Assembly: GCA_008802785.1 (NCBI GenBank)
Contig: VUYT01000002.1
Span: 558,001-622,000, forward strand
From: Symmetrospora coprosmae
Taxonomy: Eukaryota > Basidiomycota > Cystobasidiomycetes > Symmetrosporaceae
DNA length: 64,000 nt
Direction: 5' to 3'
The notes beneath the pieces are model-generated. The model was given only the letters and a program-made list of their open reading frames with translations. It was not told the DNA's origin and made no database searches. A program made the position numbers and the translations under genes. Below are positions 1 to 17,161 of the stretch, one piece after another (positions within the stretch are counted from its first letter, which is position 1; every line of letters starts with the position of its first letter).

Positions 1-56
1 AATCTCCGCTTAACACTGCCCCTTGTACTGCACCATGGCTGGCGACCCCCCTACAG

Positions 57-497
57 AGGAGCCCTCGCTCGCCTCAGGACGCCAAGACGCTCTTTTCGCA
101 TGCACGGCAGAGAGCCTCGGCAGACATGGCGAGTGTAACGGAGGAGATCATTTCGCGGCAGTCTGAGATCCTCTCTCGCAAGCATGACATTGCCGTTTGG
201 CAGGTGGGTACCGTAGAGCCTGTGCGTGCTGGACTACAGACCAGATAGCTGATGGCAACATCTTTGTGTGTGCCAACAATGCAGCGCAAGATCCATGCGG
301 CAGAAAAGCTCATTGCGAGCATGCAGGAGCAGGTCGATGGACTCGTCCGCGAGGCACGAGAGAAGCAAGACGTCGAGCGTGAGCTTGAAGGACAGTGCAA
401 TGCCATGATGACGGCCGAGCGGCTCAGCGAGCGCGAATGGGCTGCACTGGGCAGCTGCCTCGACCATCTCGACTTGAGCGGTACCGACAGCCGATGA
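57..497 (+). CDS. C-terminal end of a coiled-coil protein (5' partial)
   Basis: Two exons are visible: about 57-203 and 285-497, with an 81-nt GTGGGT...AG intron between them. The gene begins left of the window; an acceptor at 56 (ctacag) or 77 (cctcag) opens the first visible exon, so its left edge is uncertain. The spliced tail is about 118 residues, rich in Glu, Arg, Gln and Ala with heptad-like spacing (SRQSEILSRKHDIAVWQ, then AAEKLIASMQEQVDGLV), which suggests a coiled coil. It ends at TGA 495-497 after LDLSGTDSR. I do not recognise the family. Size and composition would suit a small subunit of a structural or tethering complex, but that is a guess. Confidence 0.55.
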
Positions 498-861
498 GAG
501 GACAAGACGCTAACCACGACAAGGCTAGCAAGGCAATCTCCAGGCAAGAAGCGAAGCCTTGGACTCCCTAAAAGCGAGGGGCCGCACCGGTGCCTGACCG
601 GGCTGCAGCAGAAAAGGTCAGATCTGACCTCGAAGACTTGCCTAGAGTGGCCACACTATCAGCGCGATGTTGTACGTCGTAGAACCAGTTGCTCGTGGTG
701 ACGCGTCACATTTTTGATTCGTGCGCCGGCGGAGGTCGACTCGGAGCGCTTGTCGACCTCCTTCTCCTCCTGACCGACCCCACCCACACTCGAACCGAAG
801 AAGACCGTACAGGCGGCCATCACCCGATGACCAGATGACGACCTGAAGAAGCACACGAGCA
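498..861. other. Intergenic, 3' of the coiled-coil gene and 5' of the F-box gene
   Basis: This 364-bp gap holds the 3' UTR of the first gene and the promoter of the next. I see no conserved ORF, repeat or clear TATA element in it. Confidence 0.5.
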
Positions 862-3800
862 ATGCCTTCATCCAGCTCGTTGACGTCGTCGACGGCGCGT
901 CGGGGGTCCAGGTCGAACGCGGCGGGAATGTCAGGGGCGTCAACCGGGACTCGACGCGCTCCCACCTCCATCTCTGATGCCCTCGGCGTAGAGATCCTCG
1001 AGCAGATCTGTCGTGCAGTCCTCGAGAAGGAAGCGTCATCGACCACGACCGCTCGCCGCAGCAACAGCGAAGCCTCGACCTCATCCCCGTCAGACGGCTC
1101 AGGGCGTCTCCGCCCAGGAACTCCGCCTTCGACCCTGCTCGTCCTCGACTCCCGCTGGCACCTCGCCGCAAGCCGCGTCCTCTACGAGTCGCTCACTCTC
1201 CCGGACGACGATGACTTCCTCCTCCTGGCCGCAGTGGACACCTCCTCGCCCCGGCTCGCAGCAGGAGATGGAGCCCAAACAGAGGCGGAGAGACCGACCT
1301 GCCAACCGGCAGAGACGGATGCGCGATCATCCGCTGTACACAGCAGGACAACACAACAGCTGCGCGCTGTCAACGACAATGATGTCTACGCTGGTAGCGT
1401 ACGAAGCCTCCGGGTCATCCCAGGGAAGACAGCATGGCGGCAGGCCCAGGACGATCTGCCTTACGAGCGATCCGCGAGCACATCTAAAAGCAGCGCAAGC
1501 GAAGAGGAGGTGGGCAGGATATGCCTACCCCCGCTGGCGATGTGTTCATGTGAAGCGTTAAGCTAACGCCGCACTCGATGCCATGGGCCTTCTGCGGACA
1601 TTTGGCAGGACCGCAACATGCTTCCGGCCAAGCTGGCATTCCTGCCACCCATCCCACTGGATGACATTGCCCTCAACATTTTCATCAGGATGCGCCTGAC
1701 GCAGCTACGGCACTTCGAATGGACGGCTGCCCGACCGCCACCCGAGATTGTCGTCGACGCGCTGAATCGCTGCAGCCAGCTCTCGCTCTTTTCAGCCTGG
1801 ACACCCGGTGCAGCATCCGCCGTCACCGAGGACTATCCGGACGCCTCGTTCGTACGCTGGGACGGCCTCTCGCTGCCCCTCCTCCCGCTCGATGCGCTCG
1901 CATCACTCCGCCTGCAGAACCTCTCAGTCGACGGCGTCCGATGCCTCCATGGCATCCTCCCAGCGCTCACAGCGTGCGAGACGCTCGAGCTCGAACACAG
2001 TCTCTTTGTCGACGATGCCCTGCTCTTCGGCGTCGCCGACTCACTCCACAAGCTCAGGTCATTCGCTATCCGGCATATGGCAGGGACCAAGGTCACCAAC
2101 AAGGGCATGGCCGCCATCATGGAAGGCTTGCATGCCTTCGAAGAATTGGAGCTCACCGAGTTCGAAGGTGCGCTCCTCGGCAATCTGGGGGTATGTGGCT
2201 TGGCTGACACAGCGCGCGTTCTGCTTTTCTCACAGGCCGTCTGAGCAAGAGATGCTGGACTGAAGTCAGTCAGTACCCGCCCAGCCTGAGAAGAGTCCGC
2301 ATCGTCTTCTCAGAGACTGGCAGTTCCCACCACTCGTAGGTCTCGCGGCCTGCCGCCAGGCTTGTCAAGGGCAGGAGCTCTCGTTGACACGGTTATACGC
2401 TCCTTCGAAACCGCCCTAGCTGGACAGCCGACCATCTCGAGTCGATTCACGCCATTCCTAAGCACAATCCGCAGCTGGAGATCCTATCAATCGTTCGGAT
2501 CGTCCCGGCCGAGGCCGAATTGCCGTTTCGTCAAGACATCGTCCCGATGGGTGTGCTCTTACAGCCCAAGGCTCTGCCAAAGTCGCTCATTGACGAGCTC
2601 GTCCGATCGCCACGAGATACTTTGAGTGTGCTCGAGCTCGACATCGGAGAAGTCAGCCTCGAGCAAGTAAAGACTCTGATCGAAGTCTGCCCTAAGCTCT
2701 CCAAGCTGGCGCTTATGCTCGATGCTCCCTTCGCCAAGCTGGTATGTCTCCCCATACGACTTCGGTGTGCACTTCCGGCGTCTACTGCTGATGCCTGACG
2801 CACCGCTGCACTTATCAGCTCGGGCTCGCCTCCATCTTTGCCAACCTGCGCAACCTCCAGGTACTGCGCATCATGGTCCCAGCTCGGCACACGCCACCTC
2901 TCATCGACGCAATGGGCATTCTCGCCCCACTCAAGATGACAACGCCCTGCGACTCGCAGCCTCGGCGATCCGTCTCATCGTACATTGCTGCTTCGCTCAT
3001 TGCCTGCCCAACTTCACCGACGTCGCCTCTCCTGACCAGTCGCTCGCCTGAGGCTACCCAGCAGGCAGCTTTGGACATCGTCGCAGGCACCGGCGCTATG
3101 AACACTGCAGACGAGCGAAGTCTCGCCCGCGCTCGCCATGCCAGTGCAGGTGCAGGTGCACAGTCCACCACATATGGCGGCGCACCCGCCATCAATCTGC
3201 CAAAGGACGTGGCACCGCCTATTCGCGAGATCAGGAGGCTTGTGAAGCCGTGCACCAATCTGGTCCGAATCGAATGGGTCGGACGCGGCGCCGCCGGCGT
3301 CTGGGATGTCACACGCTCCGCAGCGGGTAAAGAGCCCAAGGTGACCTTCACCCCTATTGACGAGCTATACCGGGAGTGCTTTTCGGCCGCGAATGGCGCC
3401 AATGCGGGAGGCAAGCAAGCTGCAGCCGACGAAGAAGCCGAGGGCGCATATGAGCCTCAGCAAGAAGGCGACAGCCAAATTGCAGCCTACATCAGCTCGC
3501 CGATTCGCCGACGTGTGAGAGGCAGAACGACCACGAGTCTCGCAAGCTCAACCTTCGCCTCCCTGGCGTCCTTTTCGTCCGGCCGCGCATCCTCGAGCGA
3601 TGGTAGCCCTGTCGACCCGCCCACTCCTCCCGGATTGGGCAGGGGGACTGGACTCGGCTTCGAAGGCATGAGCTTCGGAGGTGCTATGCGCACCTCGCCC
3701 ACCCTGTCCCGCAGAGAGCTCCCAAGCTTCGGCGGGGCTCCCACCGCTGGAGTCAGCAGACAAGGCCGGAGCAAGAGTGGAGACGCTCATCTACTCTCCG

Positions 3801-4424
3801 GTATCCAAGAGCACGGCCGCATCTCACCTGAGGTGGTTCGGAAGAGTGGCAAATCCGCCAGCGTCAGTGCTGGGTCGGGCAACAATGGGGCAGAATCGAA
3901 GATGGTCCGCGTGGTGCACGGTGGAGGGTGAGCCTTCTGCCAGCATGTCCTTGGTGACGATAGCATGATGGCCATACTGACTTCGAGGGACAAACAGCTG
4001 GTCCTCACGCCGCACCAAGTCGGCTTCTATCTCGGTTCCGGGCCAGACCGGAAAAAGCAAGCACGCGACCGATGTCCTCTCACCTCAAGCCACCATCACG
4101 GGCCTCCCTGGTCAAAGCGCTGGGATGGACGGCGAGAGTGGCCCGGGCAAACGCAGCTCGAGTCCCGAAACACCCAAGAAGGACAAGTCCTGGTACAAGC
4201 AACAAGCCAAGAGAGAGCGCGAGAAGGCAAAGGAAGCTGCTCACCGCCGCGCAGAGAGTATCGCTGCAGAGGAGGCGCTCCGTGCGCAGATCCCAATCCC
4301 GTCTACGCAGAGCAGGGTCGAGTTTCCTGATCTCAGCAAGGTCAGAGGGGCTACGATGGCAGGACCCGAAGCTGCCGCCAAAAAGAGTGGCTCGATGAAG
4401 CCTAAGGCTGGCAAGGCGAAGTGA
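862..4424 (+). CDS. F-box / leucine-rich-repeat type protein
   Basis: Proposed exons are 862-1509, 1609-2194, 2236-2335, 2420-2741, 2819-3927 and 3998-4424, giving 1063 aa. An F-box-like helix lies near residues 39-56 (DALGVEILEQICRAVLE), followed by RWHLAASRVLYESL, the usual opening of fungal F-box/LRR proteins. From about residue 215 to 500 there are irregular LRR-like strands (LASLRLQNLSV, CETLELEHSLF, TLSVLELDIGEVSL, NLQVLRIMV). A low-complexity Ser/Gly/Arg region follows, and the last exon encodes a Lys/Arg/Glu-rich tail ending KPKAGKAK. Such proteins usually pair with Skp1 in SCF ubiquitin ligases; that role is inferred here. In intron 2 the frame requires the donor at 2195, 4 nt after a perfect GTATGT. 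Around 2930-3050 the sequence fits LRR style better in another frame, so one small extra intron may be missed. Confidence 0.7.
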
Positions 4425-4692
4425 AACTAGACATGAGTCTTCGGCAAGAGCCGATCGCCGATGAGAGGGCGCAGAGAAAGGTAGCACAATACACATCGAG
4501 GCGAGGACAAGCAAGGGCAACGTTGTCACAGCTGCATGGCCAGAAATGCAGACCGGTTGCAGACGATCCTGCGGCGAATTGCCTGTTTGAGCCTTGCCTT
4601 GCTTGACATGACTTGCCTCCGTCGTCTACTCCAGAACACTCGTCGAAAAAAAGGCTGGCCCCTTTCGAGAAACTGACCACGACTACATGACT

Positions 4693-11108
<6,416 letters not shown>

Positions 11109-11454
11109 CCTGATGTATGGCGTCGTCGTCGGATATCAGTCAGACCACTGCGGAACAGAGAAGAGATGCACTTCTGCGCCACGCGGTCAGGGGTCGCCGA
11201 GCACGCGGATGGACCTGTCAGCTCAGAGATACCGCAGGCTGTAGGATCCATATTGACGACATCGCGAACGCATCCCAGGGTAGTCGCAATCATTGCATTG
11301 CATTGCACTGCGCTGGAAACCACGACCTAAATCGCCAAAATCGCCTCCGTCTACGTGCGCCTAATACAGCTCTTCCACTTGCCCCTTCGTCTGCGGTCTA
11401 GATATATCCCACTGCCCCTTGCCGTCACTCCTCACTGCTTTCCCTCGTGCGCGT
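11109..11454. other. 5' flank of the ABCC transporter
   Basis: This 346-bp stretch separates the proposed transporter start from the NBD2 relic. A minus-strand ORF (11105-11323) with two Cys residues could be an unrecognised first exon, but I found no good splice to the body of the gene. Confidence 0.35.
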
Positions 11455-11962
11455 TTGCCATGCTTCGGAGGCTGTCAAGGCCGCCCGTCTCGCAACACAG
11501 GCGCGTAAACTCCGAATCTCTGTCGGCCCTGCGCTGAGGTTCTTCCCTCCTTTGGACACCTGCTCGTCGAGACTGGAGATCCCAGAAACGGGTACCGATC
11601 CTGCGGTCCAGCTTGTGCCGGAGCCGGTGCGCTTGAGGACATGGAACAGCCTTGCGACACGCAAATGAAGCTTGTCAGCAGGGCGAGAAGGCAGCCATGG
11701 GTACGGGCCCTTCAGGAACTCGGCATCGAGAACTGACTCAAGGGTTGAGGTTGAAGCGGACCGCGCCGCTGAAGAGGGCGGCATCTTGTGATATGATCGT
11801 CAAGCGATCTTGCAGCGTATGCAACGGCATGGAAGCGATTTCGAGATGCCATCGATGACAATTACCCCCCTTCGCAGGCTTCGACAGCTGGGCGTGAGCG
11901 TAGACTTGCCCGACCCCGCCCGTCCGACGATAGCGACATGCTCCTGTTGTGGACAGCCGACA
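11455..11962 (-). pseudogene. Decayed duplicate of an ABCC NBD2
   Basis: Read on the minus strand, this piece matches the second nucleotide-binding domain of the adjacent transporter in the same order. A Walker A region lies at about 11890-11950. The segment [18 protein letters not shown] (about 11765-11835) equals [18 protein letters not shown] of the intact gene. A C-loop region (KNLSAG, about 11540) and a C-terminal scrap (about 11465-11515) follow. Reading frames are interrupted and the Walker B/D-loop segment is absent, so it cannot encode a working domain. It looks like the 3' remnant of a tandem ABCC copy whose 5' part is lost. DNA similarity is still obvious by eye, which suggests moderate age. 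Confidence 0.85.
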
Positions 11963-12127
11963 TGTAGTAAGCGAGAGTTCAGCGGAAGCAAGTTCGTCAA
12001 GATGGACAGGATCCACATTCGGCATCATGTAAGCGCTGACAACAACAACATCATCAACAGGTACTGCACCGGCCAAGAAAGCGAATATATGTCTAGCTAG
12101 TCTCTACTGCTTCTAAAGTGCCCTACT

Positions 12128-14662
12128 TCAGGCAGACTTGACGCCTATGCCCCACTTGACGAGCTCGGTTGGCCCGCGGTTCCTGTTCATAACCATTGCA
12201 GGAGAGGTATGTCAGCCATACTCGACGGACACCTGCTTCAGACCAGCGCAAGCTCTGTCTCACCATTCCTGGACTCGCTTCGACGCGAGCAGAGACATCA
12301 TCGAGCGGTCTGTCCCGACAAAGGCGCTGCCTTTGCTTTGAATGGCCTAGAGGCGTCCAGAGAGCGAGATTACAGCTCATCAGTCACATGGAAGTAGCAC
12401 CCGATGACGGCTACACTCACCGCATCAAGTACAATCTCCCACCACAGACCGTGCTTCTCGGCTGTTCGGAGTTCAGCGTGGTCAATCACTCGCCAGCCAC
12501 TGGTCGTCCCGACAGAAGTCAGTAAGCGAGGATCACATCATTAAGACCTTGAGCGAAGAAGAGACCACTCACAGCCTCTCGATGGCCGCAAAGTATTGCT
12601 CGTCCGTCTCGTCGGTCGTCACTATGACCCAGCGTGCGTACACACCTCTCGCCTCGAGCAGGTCATCCCGCACGCGCGTAACGGCACGCTTGTACGCCTC
12701 GAGCGAAGCCATGCAGTCCTCCAGCGGCGTGTCCTTGCACCACTTCTTGAAGTCACCGCGGCGGATATGGACAGAGACGAAGTCCGGCGTCCGCACGCCG
12801 TCTTCAATGGCAAGCGCATCGCGGATGTAGGCGTCGGCAAGCTTTGTCACTTCTGGGTTCCAGCGAGCGTACCGTCCGACTGCGTTCCAGACGGGCGCGT
12901 GTGGCTGCCACCATTCCTGCGGTGACGTAGCCGCAGTGTAGTAGACCGTGTCGAAGCACAGCAGCTGATCGTCTGGAGGATGTGGTAGCTCTCTATTTGT
13001 CACCGGGGTCTTATCGCCCCCCTTCTTGTCTTCGATCGCTTGTCGCTTGACCTTGGCGACCGAGGCGAGCTGTTTCGTCCGGGCATTGTCCACGTTCTTG
13101 TCCAGCAAGACTAGATCCCAATACCGCATGTGACGGCTAGTTGGTCAATGGCATATTTGTCAGCGGCGATTATTCCATCCCGTAAGCCAAAACGGCACTC
13201 ACTCATGCGGCGGCTTGGAGTAGTGCAGAGGCGCCTGCCAGTACTCGACATCGAGTCCAAGATGGTTCTGCACCGCCGATCCTGCAGGCTTGCCCGGCGA
13301 CGGCATCTGGGCCGCCCACAAACTCCAGCACGAAATCTTCTCCTTCTGCACCTCCTTCGCCGCGCGAGTTCTGACTTTCTCGTCCGTAAACTGCGGATTT
13401 GGCGGCTGGTACAAGCCTGGGTTCTGCTCGGCGGCGATCTTGATATCCTCCCAGTTCACCAGCGGATGCCGCAGCAGTGACTGCAGCCGAGGCACATCGA
13501 ATACCTTGTCGAAGGCTAGGTACCCCGCGGCGTGCCGATCCATGTGCTGCGAAGCGGTGAAAGGCGGGAGGATCGGGACCCGGTCGCTCAGTTTGGACAG
13601 GTAGATGCCGTTGACCTGTGCTAGGAATTGGTTCGAGTAGCCGTTCATCTGACCCCAGGTAATGTATTTCATGTCCTTTCGGAGGTTGTCTGGCGTGAAA
13701 GGTGGGTCAGCGTCAGTCACACTGTACACATGTGGTCAGTTTCCGCTGAATGGCGCCTCACCTCGGAATTTCGGCTTTGGCTCCATCGACTTGACCGTCT
13801 CGAAGCCTCGGAGATAACCTTCTGGATCACAGCCGCGGCTTCCGCACGTGTTGCATCCTCTTGTCCCACACTTGTCAACCTCTTTGGCTTGCACAACCGG
13901 ATTCGGATGTGGCGTCTGGCCGCCAACGACATCCTCCTCCGCGTGGATGCGGCGAGGTTTTGCGGCTGCGGCATCTACGTTATGGTGATGGCGCTTGCGA
14001 TGATCCTCATCGTCGACTCCATTTTGTACGCGACGCGCTGCCGCTGCTCCTGCTGCCAACCCGGCGCCATGCAGCGGAACCTGATCACGCTTGTTCTGCC
14101 GTGCCGCCTGACCAGCATAGTCGGCGCTATCGTCTGTTCGCTGGTCTACGACGCGCGGCAAATCCGCTGGTGCCGGTTGTTGCGGCGGCGGCGAGTGCGA
14201 CGAGAGCAGGTGGACGCAGAGTATGACGATGATGAGACTGCCTGCAAGTGTGCCGAAGAAACGGCTGGAAGAGCTCGCGATGGGCTTCAAGGGTTGTGGC
14301 AGGTACACGGCGAGGCGGTTGAGCAGTCTGCGCTGTTGCTTCTGACGCTTCTTGAGGATGGCCGCACTGACGGCTGCAGCAGAAGACGCGCCTGATCCCG
14401 CAGAAGACGTCGGCCCAACAGCAGCTGGAGACGAAGAGGAAGATGTAGCAGAGTTGAGAAAGGCCATGGACGAGCCGTGCCCATGTGGTTCGAGAACGGG
14501 GGTGCTTGGTCCGGAATCGAGGCTGCTCGAGACGTGCAGATAGGAGGAAGCCATCGCGTCCGAGCTTTCGCTGTCGCTGAGGTAGCTGCTGGTCCGCGAA
14601 ATATCCTGCGAACGGGGAGTGTAGCTAGTGTGATCCTGGGAGAGGTGGGCCCCGGGAGGCAT
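12128..14662 (-). CDS. GDP-fucose protein O-fucosyltransferase-like type II membrane protein
   Basis: Exons on the minus strand: 13762-14662, 13203-13689, 12573-13136, 12421-12499, 12264-12346 and 12128-12182 (722 aa, all phases consistent). The N-terminal 130-odd residues are Ser/Pro-rich and cytosolic in style. A single transmembrane anchor follows (FFGTLAGSLIIVILCVHLL), then a Cys-containing stem (KCGTRGCNTCGSRGCD). The lumenal domain starts at YITWGQMNGYSNQFLAQ, the conserved N-terminal motif of fungal O-fucosyltransferase-like proteins, and carries VHIRRGDFKKWC, the HxRRGD GDP-fucose-binding signature. The tail contains SAFVGTDRSMMS and ends GIGVKSA. The role, glycosyl transfer in the Golgi or ER, is inferred from the family. 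An upstream in-frame ATG at 14914 exists, but 14662 gives the more usual short cytosolic tail. Confidence 0.85.
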
Positions 14663-15689
14663 ATCTGCGATATCGAAAGATGCGCGTGTTTTCGAGTGGA
14701 AGCAGCGAGCGCGCCGTGAAAAGGGAGGCAGAGCGTTGGAAAGGCAAGCGACAAGGCAGCAGGAAGGAAGATTGAAGTCAGCTGTGGGAACACATTCGGT
14801 CCAGGACTGGCTGCTGTCCAGGCGGGTGCTGGCTCGGGTCTGGTCGCGGTTAGCGGTTACGTTCGCGCGGAACCATTGCCGTCCTGTCCGAGCCTGGGCT
14901 GCAAGGAAACCCACGGCAGGCAGGTCTAGCTGAGCGGCTGGAGTGAGGCGGGCCCGCCGAAGAGCGCGACCTCCTCGAGGTGATGGCGCCGCTGCTATTC
15001 CTCGAGCTGCTGCTGCTGCTGCTACCGTGGCCGCTATGGCTGCCTTGTGGGCGGTGGGAGAGCCTCGAGCTCGTCGCGTGTTCGCTGCTTATCGCGCCGG
15101 GCCTCATCGATGCAGCAACCAGATCAGACGGAGCGGAGCGGAACAGCAAGCAGCGAGACCATCTACATACAAGTTCTCTGCAAATCAGCCTCACCCGCTA
15201 CCTCCACAGATGATCTATACATGTGCAGCCCAGACCTTTCGCCTTTTGTAAATACAATACGCCACTGCCCGTCTCAGAGCTCGACGCGTCTCTGCCTCAA
15301 AAACAAGCGCCGGCAGAGCGTTCCCACTACAGTATGCGACATGCCGCTGCAGAGGTAGACCGTATTTGCACCCAGTAATATGCGCGCGAGACGTGTCGGC
15401 TGCAGTCCGGCTCGCTCCCTTCCGTTCAGCGCTGTGCAGCAGTCCAGGTCTTGCATGCGGTGGCATACGCGCGGCCGTGCCTACGAGGCAGAGATACTGA
15501 TGGGGAGCACTGGTAACACCTTTCGAGAGGTGATATGCACGTGCCGGCTCTTGGTGCCCACCGGATCGTAGCGTTGCGCTTTTCGGTTGGACAGCCAGAG
15601 TGCTGCTATCGCGCACCAGCTTCGGCCGTCACCAAAGAGGCAGAAGAGCATGGCACCTCGGCGAACCCTTCAACGTGATGTCACGAGCA
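14663..15689. other. Long intergenic region between the O-fucosyltransferase-like gene and ureD
   Basis: This 1-kb gap is the 5' flank of the O-fucosyltransferase-like gene and the 3' flank of ureD, both on the minus strand. It holds a short CTG run near 15005-15025. I see no conserved coding signal; the small ORFs here lack family features or consistent splice sites. Confidence 0.5.
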
Positions 15690-16744
15690 TCATACGAAAG
15701 CCGCGCGGTAGATGTCGCTTCCTACGACGGGCGCCAGCGGCTCAAGGTGCTCTGCGAGCCATTCCCTGACCGTCTCCGTCTCGACTCCAGCGCACCGCAC
15801 GATGCCGCACGCCATATCTGTACCTTGCTCCAGCTCGGAGAACGACCACACGAGGTTTTCGGGCTCTGTTCGCCGGTACTGCTGGGTCGTATGGGTGAGG
15901 CGCTGGAAATGTGCGAGCAGGGCCGCAAGGGGCCTCCCAACGATAAGCAGGGTGCAATAGCACGCGTACGGGCCCATGCGCGTTGCGATGCCGCATGTAC
16001 TTCTTTGCTGTGCGCTGTCCACCCCGCGCGGCTTCTGTTCGAGGAGAAGCACGTCGTTGGCGATCCGCTTTCCAGCGACAAAGACCTCGTTGCTGCTGCG
16101 ATACCGCTCGAACGCCCAGCTCTCGCCGCGCGCGATGCGGCCCGAGGTGAACCAGTCGAGGAGGAGCAGACTGGACGTCTGCGCGTCGACGAGGTGAAAG
16201 CTCTGGCGCTGCGAGTACGCCGCGCCCTCGAAGCACGTTACGGGTGCCGGCATGAGGAAGAGCGAGGCGCCGCTCGCGAGATTTACGCGTAGGCGTTGGC
16301 GAGTTGAGGGCCGCGCTTCTCCGGCAGCTAGCACGCTTGTGTACGCTCCGCCCGGACGCTCGCGGAAGACCTTCGTATTGCCCTGCGTGAGGAGGACAAG
16401 ATGTGCGTCCGCCTCTATCGCGACCTGGAGATCGACCGTGTCGCCAGAGACGAGTCCTCCGCCTGTGCCCACCCAAACAGCCCGCATCAGCTACCGCGAA
16501 TCATGGGATGCTGAACGGGAGGGGCATGGGATGGCTGGACGCACGCACCATAGGTCAGCATATAGAGGCAGATCAACGCCAGTCCGAGCGAGGCATCTCC
16601 GGCCGATATCCTTGGAGGCATCAATTTGAGCGGGTAACAGAACGCCAGCTCCGTGAGCGCTGCTTTCGCGCCGTTGCGTTCGAGACGGATGAAGCCTTGA
16701 CCTGCATCGAGCTGACTCTTGCACCTGTCCAGAGGTGCTTGCAT
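15690..16744 (-). CDS. ureD: Urease accessory protein UreD (UreH)
   Basis: Exons 16549-16744 and 15690-16462 on the minus strand are joined across an 86-nt GTGCGT...CAG intron (322 aa). The first exon supplies GFIRLERNGAKAALTELAF and CYPLKL, the start of the UreD beta structure. The join creates LTYGGGLVSGDTVDL, the hallmark GGGLVSGD motif. Further family features are LVLLTQGNTKVFRE, FLMPAPVTCFEGAAYSQRQ and LLLLDWFTSGR. UreD forms the UreD-UreF-UreG complex that loads Ni2+ into apo-urease, so the organism should possess urease and UreF/UreG elsewhere. Length is slightly above the usual 280-300 residues. The gene is single, not clustered with other urease genes in this window. Confidence 0.95.
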
Positions 16745-17161
16745 CTCACGGTGCGTCGGTCTGTCGCAGACGTCTTATCGGAGCCGGAGTTCGCCTTTCG
16801 AATGCGTTCGCGGGAGGACACAGTAGAGAAGGGATTCAGAAGAGGCAGTGTATAAACGAATGCGTGGATGGGAAAATGCGTGTAGGAGTTCCGGGTGAGG
16901 CGTTAGGAGCGAACTGACAAGCCTCGCAAGCGACATTGACGGACAGACGGCGCCATTGCGAGTGAGAGAATCGTCCTAACTCTGGTCTTCATAGCAGGCT
17001 GCCGATGCATGCACTCCAAGCGGGATACATTGCTACGAGTACAGACAACATGTGTGGAAATCCGCGAGAAACGTGAACTGCAGGACTAGGGACACTTGCA
17101 CATGCATGAGAGCGTAACAATGCTTGGACAAGCTCTTGCTGAACGGCGTGAGCGTACGCCG
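16745..17161. other. Intergenic between ureD and NEM1
   Basis: This 417-bp gap contains the ureD promoter and the NEM1 3' flank (both genes minus strand). No distinct element was found. Confidence 0.5.

Noticed and set aside
14980-15213. Leucine-rich ORF resembling a signal or membrane segment
   Set aside because: The leucines come from a CTG microsatellite in a 5' flank; no conserved continuation or splice partners.
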